A stretch of DNA of 64,000 nt. Source: Ophiura sarsii (taxonomy: Eukaryota; Echinodermata; Ophiuroidea; Amphilepidida; Ophiuridae). Where the stretch lies: NCBI GenBank assembly GCA_035610835.1, contig CM069449.1:37059098-37123097 (forward strand). The letters run 5' to 3'. Shown here piece after piece: positions 36,627-50,588 of the stretch (positions within the stretch are counted from its first letter, which is position 1; each line of letters begins with the position of its first letter). Both the position numbers and the translations under genes were made by a program. The notes under the pieces are model-generated. The model searched no databases. It saw nothing but the letters and a program-made list of their open reading frames with translations, and had not been told where the DNA came from.

Positions 36627-38830
36627 AAGTTCTGTTTGTACGACATTTCAGAGAAATACCCTAGAAATACCCTTCCTTTTCATTTTGGTGCTAGGTGTAC
36701 TATTTTAAAGAAACGCAAATACTCATGTTGATGCTATTGTAAACGTTGATGTGTGAAACTTATTTCAGTTTTGTAATTTCAGGCAGAGAAATGAAATATA
36801 TCAATATCAACCTGCTTTAAAGCAATTAACGTGCAATTATTATGTCAATTAAAATCTGACAACTTGCAATACAGTATTTTAATTTTACAAAATCATGATA
36901 TGCTATATTTTGCGTTGGGCTTACATTCCGACACAAGTCATAGTAATCATACTATAAAGTATCACGATGCATATATAGAAGATATTTGCGCTGCAGAACA
37001 TGTGAATCCTATTTGATATCCTTTGATTATTAAATGATGACGCAGCGTTGCCGTAGCCTTGGTTCAAGGCGACTCTAACCTCCCCCACCTCCATCCCCCT
37101 CTCTCTACACCACCCATTCCCCACCACACCCCATTCCACAACACCTAACTTTATCGCGACCGGTGGCAATTTTCCCCGGTCAATTTTCACTGTCCGGCGG
37201 CGACTGATACAGCTCTACACACAGGCAGCCGACTACACACAGGCAGCCGCGTAGCGGCTAAATCAGCAGCGAAGCTGCTGCAAGCGACGAAGTCGATAGC
37301 GATGGTTGCAGCGGTTTATGTTGGCTTGATAGTCACAGCATGGTCACAGCGAGATCGCCGCGACAAGATTGGATTGGCATAGGCCCGCGCTGTACTGGTA
37401 TCAAATGAATGGTGGTAGACAAGAGATGTGTGGTGGGGGGAGAAAATAAGGACTTGATTTCAAGTCTACGTTGCCGAGCTAAAGGTTTGATTTTACGGTG
37501 TTTAAGTAATGTCATACTTAGCATTTTTCATAATTTTCATTAGATTTTTACCTTGGACATTTTCATATTTATTCTAAAATAGTGCGATAGACAACAAACT
37601 GTTGCTACGCGCTCGCGTATAAACAAAACAAAACATGGCGCACGCGTAATGGCGCAGACCGTAAGGTGCGTACGCGTTCGTGGCGCAAACTGGGTCTTTT
37701 CATGGGGCGGGTAAAAGAAAGCCGTCCGGTGGCTAACAAAGAGAGAAAAACGGGACTCCAATTATCTTTAACCCCCGGTCGTGTTTTGTATGAGTCAAAC
37801 TATAGGCCTATGCATATGATCAGGAGGTAATAAAACCCTTTAAAAGGGAAGAGCTAGTATATACAAATGAAAGACTTTAATATTTTTAGGAAAGCAGTTG
37901 GTAGAATAATGACATGTAATTGGGTAATCAGAGATAGGCACAAGAGCAGGCAGTGGACGTATTGGCAAATGTGGGCATGATATCAAGTATTGAATATGAA
38001 GACAAATTTGCAGTAGTCCGTATGTGAAGAGGTCTACCGAAACCAGACACAATCAGGCAAGATATCAAAATTGAGTTTGTAATTGATTATTGTAGTAGAG
38101 ATCTTCCGCTTAACAATGGTACTTTTTTTTTTAATCGGACTTCCCAAAGCGGGGTTATATCATTTTCAAGTTAATAGTCTATATGAAAACTCCAAACTGA
38201 GATATACTTACAATGTACATACAATGTACTTTTAAATTATTATTATAATTTTTTTTTTAAATATATTTTTTGGTTTGATTTTTTAATCTGAAACTTTCAC
38301 ATTAATTAAAACACTCTGGAAATTAATTATTTACAAGAAATCTCAAAATCACCCCAATTAGGTTTTGGGCTATTTCTCAGTTTGGAGCTCTGCCAAATTC
38401 ATTTGGTTTCGGTAGAACAGATACATATGATGTGACCACAGGGTTGTCATTTAGAAACATGTAAATATCCTCTAGTTGTTATTATGGTGCAATTTCTAAT
38501 TGAGACTCTAAGAGGATGTACACATATACTGGCAATCAAACAAGAAATACAAAAACAAGTTACATACGAAGCATAAAACGGTTTCTTTGTTTTATAATTT
38601 TATTAGAAACAAATGTAATGTATGTACACGATGAGAAGTTATGTACAAATAAATGTTCAGGAGGGACCATAATGTTGCGCACAATCAACTGAATCAATGT
38701 ATGGTTACAAATATTTGCGTTGAATTGAGTTTTATGACATGTTCGAAACTTTCATTAATTCCTCTGTCAAACTTGACATTGTGTATAGTATTACATGTAT
38801 AATGATAGTTTATAACCCTTCACGAATATA
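36627..38830. other. Gene-free stretch
   Basis: No gene is recognised. It contains a short run of CAGCCGCGTAGCGGCT and CAGCAGCGAAGCTGCTG palindromic words at about 37240-37285 and a block near 37770 (GTTTTGTATGAGTCAAACTA) related to one near 41945. Confidence 0.45.
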
Positions 38831-39641
38831 AACACTTCAAAAGAAGTAAGTTCCCCTTTAGGGTTTCCCTTATATTTTCAAAAATATACATTGGGTTGAA
38901 ATGGGTTTTCTGTCAAATTGTTATGAGGTTCATACCAATACTTGACCAAAATTTCAAATCAACAGGTTCTGTCGTGCTTGAGTGAGCTTGTATTGAATGA
39001 CAGAATGTCCCATTTCAAAAGTTGTTAAAATAATGTTTAGTAGTGTGTGTATCCACCACGTTGGTGTGTCAATTGACGACATCAATTTCTCATAGTGTTG
39101 TCTTGATGGACGACAATGCGCGCCCACATAGGGGAAGAGTTGCTAATCAGTTCTTGAAAGATGAAGGTATAGAGCGTTTGGTTTGGCCCGCGAACTCCCC
39201 ATATCTCAACCCAATCAAGCATCTGTGGGATCAGTTAAAGCGGGCCGTGGATCGTAGAGTGGATGATCACACAATCTTGCTAACTTACGTCTTCTGGTAC
39301 AGCAAGAGTGGGATGCCATCCCACAGCATCGAGTGGCGCGCCTCATCAACTCTATGAGACGTCGATGTCGGCAAGTCATACAACAACGCGGTGGATACAC
39401 CCGCTACTAAACATTTAGCAACTTTTGAAATTAAACGTTATTTTAGCAACTTTAGAAATGGGACATTCCGTCATTCAATACGTGCTCACTCGAGCATGAC
39501 AGAACCTGTTGATTTGAAATTTTGGTCGAGTATTGGTATGAAGCCAATAATCATTTGACTGAAAATCCCATTTCATTCCAGTGTATTGTTTGGGAAATAT
39601 AAGGGAACCCCTAAAGGGGAACTTACTTCTTTTGAAGTGTT
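38831..39641. mobile_element. Internally deleted Tc1-type transposon with ~200-bp inverted repeats
   Basis: TA-flanked termini start AACACTTCAAAAGAAGTAAG and are mirrored at the right end. The inverted match extends, with indels, about 200 bases per side (GGGACATTCTGTCATTCAAT-type block). Between the arms only the 3' third of a transposase gene remains, so the copy cannot move by itself. Confidence 0.85.
39090..39410 (+). pseudogene. Tc1-type transposase, C-terminal fragment
   Basis: The DDE transposase remnant begins within the catalytic core: VVLMDDNARPH contains the second catalytic Asp, and WPANSPYLNPIKHLWDQLKR follows. In active relatives this reads NPIEHLWD, so the third catalytic acidic residue is Lys here. 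A one-base frameshift near 39288 moves the end to another frame, which reads QEWDAIPQHRVARLINSM and ends RGGYTRY at TAA 39408-39410. The N-terminal DNA-binding half is absent. Dead on three counts: truncation, E-to-K and frameshift. Confidence 0.85.
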
Positions 39642-40462
39642 TAGTTATATCAAAGTTACAGGCATTATTGAAATGGTCAGACTCTTCATGCAGACAACAA
39701 ACAGGTTTAGCCAGAGTCATCATTTTTTTGGTGAACGTGTAAGAATTACTTAGCATATCTGGAGTTCTTGACAAGTCAACAAGGTCTACTGCAGATATTG
39801 GTTATAAACATGATAAAGAAGAAGTGTCATTTATCATGATTGATACTTTTATGCATACGCATGTAAACATTCACAATATTCAGTAATTGTGACCATTCTA
39901 CATTGTTTATTGCTGACATAAGAAATGTTATGTCCTTCCGCCACCTACGTCACTATTGTATAGCCGGCTTTGGTAATACGAGTATACTGTAAATCAGTTA
40001 TTGGAAGAGCTCTGTTACATCAGGGAAAGTCCCTGGTTACATGTTGCCGGAGAGATAGGCCCTACCGTTATCAGAGGGGCGGTAGGAAGTTGGGTTCGGG
40101 GGTATTTTGTTGTTGTTTTTTGGCCGGCGTAAGGTTTTTTTTATAAATTTTAATGTATTCATTCGTTTGTTTGTTTTTTGGCCTGCATAGAGGGGGGATT
40201 TATTTTCTTCTAAAACTTCCTACCCCCACCCTGAAAATCTAATGGTGCGTCCCTTACCGTAAGGAAGCATGGAAAAGACTTTTCTTCACCATAAATTGAT
40301 GCTTTTTAAATCCACAGGTCGCCCACTTGCACGTGATAATTTTTGTGTGGGAAGATAGTTTTAATTATGCAGGAAAGGTGAGACCTGTCCTGATTTATGG
40401 CATCTACTGATGTTGTAGTATTTTGGTTGCAGTCCATCATAATTCATATAGTGCGAAGATTA
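39642..40462. other. Gene-free stretch
   Basis: No gene is recognised; G- and T-rich patches around 40080-40200 only. Confidence 0.45.
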
Positions 40463-40895
40463 CAGTGGCGTACGCTAGGATTTTTTCAGGGGAGGGGGGC
40501 CAGATTTCTGAAATTTTCGTAAAGGTTACCCCATTTTTTTGCAGTCAGTCACCTCGTAAATTTCACGTAGGCCTAAGTGTGTGTGTGGGGGTGGGGGGGG
40601 GGGGGGGAGGTGGGGGTGAGGACAAAAAAATTCGCACGGTCAACAAATCACGCACGGTCAAAAAATCGCACAGTCCAAAAAACAGCACATTCAACAAATA
40701 ATGGCCAATCCTCCGGGTTTTAAACATTTATCTCTATAACATTTTAATTTATTTATAAAAACAAGGCGAAAATGGTCATTTTACTAATAATCATAGTAAT
40801 AATGCATATAAACACTAAATCCGGAAAGTGGGGCGGGGGCACAACAAAATCTGTCGTGCGGGGGGGGGGGGGGGGGGGGGGGGGGATTGCCACTG
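40463..40895. mobile_element. G-rich CAGTGGC...CACTG element
   Basis: It starts CAGTGGCGTACGCTAGG and ends ATTGCCACTG, similar to the ends at 26846-28088, and holds two long G tracts. It also contains three spaced copies of a CGCACGGTCAA-type word. The target duplication is not clear. Confidence 0.45.
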
Positions 40896-43800
40896 ACGGA
40901 GAAAACAACGGCTCACATAAATCCGTTTCAAAAGTTCACAAAAAGTACAATGATACAATAATTCAATGGCGATGATATCCTGGGGATATATGAATTATTA
41001 GAGTTATAGCTCAACTAGTCGTATACAAGAACTATCAACTTTCAAAATTCACGCAAAAATATCCGATCTCTCAATATCACAGTTAGGTCAGCCCCCGGGG
41101 GTCAGCCAGAGTTCAGATGAAGAATAAATGAATTATTAAAACCCAAGCGACAGCTTGCCCGGCCGCGAATTTATTAACCGTAACAAACATTTGGCAAAAC
41201 ACTGTATAGGCCTACAGGTATTGCTGTACAATGTATGTGCATGTGTATACTATACGCTTTTACTCAGTCAAGATATCAAATGTTTGTTTACGTTAAATAA
41301 CATCACCGCCCGGCCAGCACGGTTCTCGTCATCAAATCCTCGACACGGAGAGACGATCCCTTGTAAACATACAAACAGTACAAACCCCTCACGTCCAATA
41401 AAAGCCATCGACACAGCTCAAATGGACTCGGAGGCACTTGTAATTGATCCGTGATACAAATACACAACACAATGGTATCCAAGCGTCACACTTTTCGTCC
41501 AATCAATATACCCGTATGAAGGTGTCATTGGGCTGGACCCGTTTGACAATACCGATTTGGTCACGGTTTTCTGAGCCAAGTGACTCGAAGCCATTATGAA
41601 TAACGCGTACTTGCTCTATCCCGGGGATAAGAGCGAGCCCCTTGGTGCTAGCTCAAAAAAGAATGGCGGGTTAGGGTTAATAAAGGAACTGGGAGCGTAA
41701 ACTGTTACAGGAACACGTTATGTGTTAAACATGTTATTGTTAAAGTGATTGCGAAAGTCAGTGCCTCAACATCCCATCGCGGACCCATCTATGCGCGCAG
41801 GCCACAACGGGCCGGGCCCTCACTCATGCCTATCATGGGATGTCTTTTATATAAATGGGAATGTTACAGGGACATGTATAAATATAAAGGGACGGTGTGA
41901 GCAAACATTTAGCTCCAATTATATCTTTAACTCTCGGGCGGGTTTGTGTCCCGGTTGTATGAGTTAAACTATGCATGCATGATCGATCAGGATGAAAAGA
42001 GTCAGATGAGGGGGGGGGGGGGGGGGGGGGGGGGGGAGGAGGAATTCAGTCTGCATGCGCCAGGAATCAAACCCAGACCTTGAGCGTGCAAGTGTGTACA
42101 GTGTTGTAGTTTAACACTGTAGCAATTCGGATAGGCCCTAAAGCTGCCCTAGGCCAATCATGGGATGTCTGTTATATAAATGGGAATGTTACATGGATAT
42201 CGGTGTGCGCAAACATGCGTGATTTAAATACATGATACGTTTAGGCATACCTACGGAGGAATAATCAATGTCGACACACAGTTCTCAAGACTGGGCACAG
42301 ATGATCATGACGATAGACCCTCCTCTCGCTGACTCTAAAACTAAAAGACCTCTGAACTAAGACCCCAATATAAAACCCTAACCCTAGGCATAATAACACA
42401 TGTACTGAATTACATACGCACATGGGGTAGCCTACCTGGATTTAAGGGCACATGAGGTTCCTGTATTATGGGGATTTGGAATATTAATGGCACCTGTGAT
42501 AACTGAATTTTAAGAGTATACACATCCCATAAACCCCCAACCCGAGAACCGCCCAACCCACGAACCGCAAATTCTAGTAACTAATGTTGTTAACATGTTT
42601 AGTTGCTATTATCTTTGTGTGATAAATTCCCATTGAAGTACTCAGACAATAAGTGTTGAATAGATTACAGATATTCATATACTTAAAATTTAGTTTTTAA
42701 TACGTTCTCTTATGCACAAAACACACACCTAATTAATATCAAATCAAATCAAATCAAATCAAATTTATTTGTATGTACATACTACATGTTATCAACACTA
42801 AATATTTGCAGTTGCTTAAAAAAACCGGCTCATCAACATGAACATGTATTTTAAATTATACACTATACTTGAACAATGTTGTATTATGAAACATTTATTT
42901 ATTGTTGTTAAAAGGATAAACACAAAATGAAACAACACTGTGAACTAATAATAACCATATTGCCTATAGCGAAGATAAAGCCTATACATTAGATAGGGCT
43001 ATTTATTTTCATTTGAAACACACTGTATAATATCCAGTCTATCAGAAGTAACTGGCCAGGCCTAATCCGTATTGAATTGTATTGTGCTCTATTGAGGTAG
43101 TATTATCTCTATGAATAGCAAGGCTTGAATATAATTTGATGGCTGATGAACTATTGAGTGTCCCAGCAGAAAAAGGTACTGAAACTTTCAAATATCGTAT
43201 TTTGGGATTTTTCCCCTCACGGTCCCAACTTTTAACCCCAATAGTTCATTTTGTGCATTTTTTGGGGGTGATTATTGAATACTTCCTTAGTATTTTAAAA
43301 CAACAAAACAGCTTATAGGTTCCGTGTCCAGGTTTCACAAAATCAATTGTAATCCCGACTGATCTAATATAGTCACCCAGTCGGAAATACTCCTCTGGAA
43401 AGTTAAATAACATCGTGACGAAAGCGGTGATTTGCAAAACGATGAACTGCAGGCAATCAAGCGGAGCAGTTGGGCTCGTCTGGTAGTTTAACCATAGAGG
43501 AATTAAACTAAGGAGGGGTCACTCTTTTTGAAAGTCGCACTGATATGGGCTGGGACGCCCTCAAAAACCGCCAGGTCAATCCAGTTAAATTAGACTACGT
43601 TGCAGTGGCCCGCTTGAAACTTAGTGTATAAAAGTGTATGACCATTTAGGCTGTGCGTAATCCAAAAGAGGTAATTAGTCTTACTCTTTTAATAGTTCGG
43701 TACAATACAGTTATAACAGACTTTGCATCAGTCTAATGAAATCAGCGCGAAAACGAAGTCACGTAATTGTACACGGAGTCCTAATGAACACTTTTATTTT

Positions 43801-44046
43801 TCATTGTTTAAAATGCTAATCGATTCATTGTTTTAGTTTTGAAATAAGTATGGGGATCATCAACGCGTACGAAATGTGATGCTTGAATCACTCCATACTA
43901 AATATATCTTTATCAACGACTATGCCAAAACAGTTAGTCTAGTGTAGCGTAGTGGCCAAATCCCGGGTTCAATTCCTCATCCAACCATATCATTAATATA
44001 TGGCTGGTTTTTTTTGTAACATACACCTTTCTGCAGCGTTCATAGT
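40896..44046. other. Gene-free stretch with small repeats
   Basis: No gene. A direct repeat pair (41828-41873 and 42160-42195) shares ATCATGGGATGTCT and ATATAAATGGGAATGTTACA. A 27-base G tract lies at 42010-42036. A tRNA-like B box on the minus strand (about 42058-42140, GGTTTGATTCC) and an (AATCA)n microsatellite at 42738-42765 are also present. The microsatellite resembles a retroposon tail. Confidence 0.5.
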
Positions 44047-44049
44047 TAA

Positions 44050-44288
44050 CACTTTCCACGCGGCAGGCGTCTGCAGACGATATTCCAAAATTTCACAACA
44101 ATTTTCAAAAATGAAATATTTTTAAACTTTCTTTACCATATTTGGAATCACCATGAGAAATGCATTGACATAAGTACAAACATACCTAGTGTTGGTCTAG
44201 TAATCCTTGAAATAAACTTTGAAAGTTGGGAAAGGTTTCTGAACATTCTGTTTTGTATATGGTAAAATTAACATCCGCGAGGAAAGTG
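44050..44288. mobile_element. TTAA-flanked MITE, CACTTTCCACGCGG family, copy 2
   Basis: The termini CACTTTCCACGCGG and CGCGAGGAAAGTG are bordered by TTAA at 44046-44049 and 44289-44292. It is 239 bases long and matches copy 1 at 23687-23911 through CCATATTTGGAATCACCA and ATAAGTACAAA. Confidence 0.85.
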
Positions 44289-44741
44289 TTAACTCACCGG
44301 ATCTGAACAAAAGAAAAGCCCCTATAAATTATATATTTAGGTAGTATGGGATAAACGCTGAGGCTGCTATGCGGTGCAGTGATGATAAATGATTTGATGT
44401 TATTATGCCACGTTATGCCTTGGTATAAATACTCAAAATTAAAAGAAATGCTTATCCTGGGTGCAAGTGTGTTTAGCTCAATTGAAAATTGAAGAAGGCA
44501 CAAGCCCGGGTGCAAGTTGAATTTACAAAGCAGAATTTGAACTATACGAAGCAGATAACTTTGGGCTCTACCTAAGGGTTATGTAATATGCCTACTCTTT
44601 CTCGAGGTACTGATGGTGTTTTTCAGACTTTTTGAAGTCATGTCTTGTAAGGCAAAACGGTTAGAGCAATCAAAGAATGGCAAACCAAGCCTATACGACT
44701 GTATAATTTACAGTTCTTCATAACACAAGGCTATATGTGTA

Positions 44742-46346
44742 TAACCAGGCGGTTATGTGTAGGGAATTAGCTGGTAGATAAATACTCAAAGACACTGAAT
44801 GTACATGTAGAGCGGGATCGACCCTTGATGATTTATTGCTTCTTAGAGGAAGATGTCTTGTTGTATCGGTGGCACAAACATAACTAATCTAATATATAAA
44901 ATGATTACAAGTATCTTACTAGATCTACAGAATATAATACAGTGACTATTAGTTGCTCCAAACTATTGACCAATCACCTGCCTTGCTTGATGGATGAAAC
45001 TGGAACCAACTTGATTGACAGATGTCATTTGACCTTTTGAAGATGTACATGTTCCCACCCATCTTATTTACAAAAACCAGAAGTTTGTTATTGTTTCAAT
45101 TAATTATGTTTACAATTCAGGACTTTCATATTCACAAGACAATGTTGGGACGGACAAAACGAAAACGTAAAAAGTAAATTAGTTAATATCAAGTCGCAAC
45201 AATTGTCTATGTTTACCTTTATCAGTTGACTGGACAATTGGATGTTCAGGTGAAGTACACACCTGAAACATTGCTTCTTGCAATTAATTTAATGAAGTTG
45301 AAACTGTCTCGTCAAACTTGTGAGTTTGATAAAAATCCTAGCGCTAGGTTAACATAAATTGTTCTGAATCCTTACATAAAATATTGTATGTTCTTATATT
45401 TTAAATTGTTGTATTTTCTAATGTAGTATAGACTAGTATACACAGATATCATGGTTGTCTTTTAAAATGCATATTATCATTAAGTTGTATTTTATTCTTG
45501 ACAAAGCACACTGGCACAAGGTACATTAGTGACATTTTGAGTTCTGTACTTATTCATCACTTATATACATGAATGACTATATTTTATAAATGAACTGTAG
45601 CTGCTGTGTCTTCAAGCGACTATGTTGCTATAGGCAACAATTAACAATGCTCCATTGGGTAGGAACCCAAACAAATCACAGAACTTTACTCAAAATTATA
45701 TTATCGTGATTTATATGAACTTGACTTCTACTATGCATGTTATATATATTATATATATGTATTTTACCAATGCTTTGCAAAACTCGGAGCTTTTGCGTTG
45801 GAAGGGAGGGGGTAATTATCACCAAACTGACTAAAGTCAATTAACCATTGTATATTATTAATGAACCAACTATTATGAATGAAAGTAATGTGTTCCAGAT
45901 TTCACTAGTATGTAATGAACAAAGAGATTATTACTGTTCCCAAGGCAAGGTGGTCTTGACCTACTAATTAGTTGTAAACATAATTAATTGAAACAATAAC
46001 AAACTTCGGGTTTTTGTTAATAAGATGGGTGGGAACATGTACATCTTCAAAAGGTCAAATGACATCTGTCAATCAAGTTGGTTCCAGTTTCATCAATCAA
46101 GCAAGGCAGGTGATTGGTCAATAGTTTGGAGCAACTAAATAGTCACTGCATTAATATTCTGTAGAGCTAGTAAGATACTTGTAATCATTTTATATATTAG
46201 TTAGTTATGTTTGTGCCACCGATACAACAAGACATCTTCCTCTAAGAAGCAATAAATCATCAAGGGTCGATCCCGCTCTACATGTACATTCAGTGTCTTT
46301 GAGTATTTATCTACCAGCTAATTCCCTACACATAACCGCCTGGTTA
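44742..46346. mobile_element. 1.6-kb TA-flanked element with ~375-bp inverted arms
   Basis: The arms 44742-45118 and 45972-46346 are near-perfect reverse complements starting TAACCAGGCGGTTATGTGTA-like, with TA at each border. They share GTAGAGCGGGATCGACCCTT and AGATGTACATGTTCCCACCC complements. The first 14 bases are themselves a small palindrome. The 850-base centre has no transposase frame and no recognised feature. Confidence 0.85.
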
Positions 46347-46439
46347 TAATATGAACTCTTTGTGTTTTGATTATATATATATGTCCCCATTACATTTTTT
46401 TCCCTCCCCCATTTGATTTATAACCTTTTAAAAACCTTT

Positions 46440-47092
46440 TTTTTTACATATTCAGGGTCTTTCTGTCGTTAGTGCTACCTTACATACCTATCCCAACTCA
46501 AAAATTTCCTTTTTTATATGGATCATGCTGATGGAGGACCATCAGTTTCCTAAGGAGGGAGGTAATGTAAGAGTAGCATTAACAATCATATATATAAATA
46601 TATATATCACAATTATTTCATTATATAAATGCATTGCCATTTATAAAGACAGAAAGACTCTGCTTTTAAATTAAACATTATTCCCATGATAATCAAGGAA
46701 ACACAAGCTCTCAGATGTTCACGCTTCTATATACAAAAACAATAGGCTTTTCATAGAACTTCCCCCCACTATGGACTTAACATAGACCGACAAGTGGTCA
46801 TCCCAGCCTTTATCAATTAACACACAATTAACAATAGTTTATTCCTTCTGTTAAGCCAGAAGGGGTAATCTATACGTGTGAGTGCTGGGATGAGTACTTG
46901 GGATTTCAATCCATTTCAGTCTCAGAAGTTCCCTATATAAGAACGTGTCCATCTTGAGAGCGAGTGTTCCTTCCTTCTGCCTTGAGTAGAAGTTGTTACT
47001 CCGAATGGTTTTGAATAAACTACATACAAATACTATTGCCAGTTAAACCTCTGACTCCGAGTACTACTTTGATTCGACTTTACCCATGCACA
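46440..47092 (+). repeat. Small inverted repeat and candidate solo LTR
   Basis: Words around GGGTCTTTCTGTCG and GCTACCTTACAT (46458-46490) are complemented at 46560-46660. From about 46566 (TGTAAGAG) to 47092 (TGCACA) the order TATA box (CTATATAAG, 46933) and AATAAA (about 47010) is what a short LTR would show. No internal retrovirus-like region or clear 5-bp duplication was found, so this is tentative. Confidence 0.3.
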
Positions 47093-50000
47093 TGTAAAGG
47101 GTTGCAAACCAGCCTTTTATATATGCAATAATGCAAGATGTCCCGCGATGAATCACCACGAAGACACGTAATGTAACACGCATATGTACGACCATTAGTC
47201 TATTGAAGACAGTTTTTATCCTGAGTCTGTGTCTTCTGGCAAATGTGTGCTTCCTGAAGCCGTCGGGGAAGTGTAGTGGCCCGTGTCTTCTAATAAGCAT
47301 GTTAAGTGTACACTGTTAACGTTACACTTGCAAGACAAGACTTAAAAACTCGCCAAAAACCGCTCATTTTTACCCAGCGCGACAAACCCCAAAACCACCT
47401 CAGTCGCAGCAGGTGCTGCACGTTAACACACATGATTCAATGCATAAAATGAAAACTATCAGTATATGAAACAGAGACATGAAGCTATCGAAATAGAGCT
47501 GTCGTCTGCTAACCTCTATAGACTTATGCAAGTCTTTATTTACGCTATATTGTTATTGTTTACGCTAGTTGTTCAGGCGTGTATTCATCATCGTGGGTGC
47601 TTGTTGCATTTTCCCCTCACATAGAATATATATCATTTCATTACAACTACTGCATGTACTGCATAGCTATTTAATTGGATATAAAGTCATAATGATAGGT
47701 GTGGTGATGCGTTGGCTTGCGAATTGAAAACTACAATGCAAGAGCTTGTTGAGAGGCTAAGCTCGGACGAAACTGTGTCCAAGCTCTGTGTAGCCCCACT
47801 TGGATTGTCTAGGTTTTTGCCGGACAAACCTTAACTGGATTGGACTGGCGCCTTTTGAGGGCGGTATACACGGTGTTTTCAACATACTTATTGCCAACGG
47901 AACCCGATTATTTATTTTGAATGTATAAATCGTATTCAAATTGGGAAGCAAGAAAATGCAGGGTAATTCTTAAGCTGCCGAAAGTCAATGGCTTTCTCCA
48001 CGTTGTTCTCGGCATTTAGCCGGTCCCGTCTTTGTTAAGAATTGTTTCTATCAGATTTGCACGTTGTATCGGAGTCACAGCCGCCGAGAATCTCAGTAGC
48101 AGGGGCCTGGTTTAACTCCGTTCTTTTATTTGCATCATAGTGCTTACTCACACACTTGACTTGCCTGCATCAGTACAATACACAGTTTTGTTCCTAGAAA
48201 CTGAGTACAATAGGCGCTCCAATTTACAGCAAATTTGTGCTATTGTCGAGGCTTTACGGTTGTTGCAACGCATGACACGAGCACATAAGAGACACAAACA
48301 TATCTATTGTGATAATGTTAGTGTAAATTTACTACAATATACGAAACCAGTCCTTACTGAAGCCAAAAGACTCGAGCTGGGGTATTTCAAGCGACAGCGT
48401 ACCTACTTTTCATATGCTAATTTTACCAATAAAGTAACCATTCAGTTTACTGATAATTGGCACGAGTCAACGGTAGTTGCTTTAAGCGTGAGCTATCATG
48501 TCAGCTACCTTCATAACAGTAGCCTATAGGGGACTGTACCGTTGACAATGTGATGTCAAACGGGTATAATTTCATACCGTCTGGCGTAGAATTAGTATGA
48601 CTTATAGCACGAGGCAGCGTAGCTGCCGAGTGCTATAAGGAATTAATAGCACTCATCGACAGTGACTATTTTAGTGATGATTTATGTGGCAGAGTTCTAC
48701 CCTACACACCAGATACACACCACTTTCACAGTAGGACACCTCTGCACTCACCCAGACTTAGACAATCATCTACTAAACACACACACACACACCAAGTTGG
48801 CTAATAATTACAGTGCTGTAATTAATCAGGTTATTTACGATGTCAAATTTACAGCATTCTGAAGCTGTACAATAAGTGAAATTTGTGGAATTCTGGATTG
48901 GCTGTGTATGTGCTATTAAGTTTGTTATAGTATTAAATCGATGTTAGACCCCGGTTATCGGACGTTATATCACAACAGTGTAACTAGCAACAACAGTGTT
49001 GCTGGTTGGCCGCTCGGGTTGGCTCGCCCAATTAGCAGCAGGCGCGAGCGAGGCCTTGGCGGAGCGAGCGCCCTTCATACCAAGTTGCTAGTTTTGAAGT
49101 GCTTGGTAATAGACTGAGTACAGACTTGTAGAAATCTGGCTTTTGTGGCTATAAAAAAATAAACTTAAATCGGTCTGAATTTTAGGTATTTTAAAGACCA
49201 ATACAATACGCATAAACGTAGACGTTATTTATACAAATTCTATCAATTTGAGGACATTCTGACATGAAAGAATTTGTTTTATTCATTTATTTCTTCTTCT
49301 TTTTTTTCTTCTTTTTTTTTTTTTTGGGGGGGGGGGGGAGAAAGTGGGTTTGGCTAATACCGGACTGGTTGAGTGGGTGACGGTTCGTGGCTGGGGGTGG
49401 GGCCCCATGGTAGAAATGGTCTTCGTATTTTAAATGCATTGCCCAGTGAAACTGAACCTTTTGCTAACTGCATCATCACTGAGCAAAAAGTCACAAACAC
49501 GGGACAAAACAATTGGACAAAACATTGCGTGTACACCCGTCAAAGAATAAATTGGGTACCCCCTCCCCCTCCTCTCCCGACAACAAGAGTATACATTGTC
49601 TATATGACGGCACACGACGTTTACATACATGTGTGACGCCACTAACAATATGAAAAGTTGTTTAGTTTGTCTATTCACTGTCAATTTTATTTGACCATTT
49701 GTGGTTTCTTTTAGACTAACGACTTAACTGGATCTCATTCAGGTTCAAAGTATTATCTAATTGTACAGACTGTTGTTTTTTTATTCGTTGACTTTTGGAT
49801 TCTTTCAACAAAAGTTTAATGCATAAACTCATACCCACCCCAAACAAACAGATATTGTTGACAAAAATCGGGAAGAACACATTATGGTTTACCCACATTA
49901 TACATTATTATAGGCCCATAACGTTGGATTTCATGGACAAAGATTCCCGTTTCTGTTTCATGTCAGTCATCAATGTAAAGTTACAGATGTTGCCGGTTGA

Positions 50001-50588
50001 CTCTTGACTCTTTTCACGCCCATCGAGTGTAAACTGTGTAATAATTCGTTTACGTCACTTGTAACAGCGTGCGCGTGCAAACAAACAAGGTAAAAGAAGA
50101 ACAAAATAGCACACGTCACGTCACGTCACGTCACGGGGGGACGGTGTGGGGGGGGGGGGGGACGGGGAGGACAGTCAATAGTCAAATATATAATCAATTA
50201 TGCGTCATCTTTGCACCCTCTTAGTGATAATTTTACGTTTCTCTCCGAAATTGTGCACGCATAAAAAACCGAGAATACCAAATACTTCACCCCCTTTCAA
50301 ATGTTATATCAAAAGAATTTGTAAAAACATGGACACCCTTAGTCTTTATTGGAAGTTTTATGCACATAAAAAATACCTCTGAAACGTGGGACAACCCTAT
50401 ATAACCTTGATATATTCGCGTATCGCGTGTTAGCCAAACATTATAATGTATAACCACACTATTACTCGTGGGGAAGAAGGGGTGAACCCCCTGCCAGAAA
50501 GCCTGCCACCCCATATACGCTACTGCAGTATTATAGTTGACCCCCACCCCCGATAATCAGAATTCCAAACAAACCACAGATGATAAGA
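47093..50588. other. Gene-free stretch
   Basis: No gene is recognised. The 129-codon frame at 48140-48529 overlaps a dispersed motif and has no family signature. A palindrome TATAGCACG...CGAGTGCTATA around GCAGCGTAGCTGC lies at 48602-48641. G/T tracts occur at 49308-49340 and 50148-50161. Confidence 0.5.

Noticed and set aside
46566..47092. Complete LTR retrotransposon
   Set aside because: No second LTR, gag-pol frame or clear primer binding site; only a tentative solo LTR is kept.
48140..48529. 129-codon plus-strand frame as a possible gene
   Set aside because: No family motif, no splice context, and its middle is a dispersed repeat motif also found at 50694-50972.
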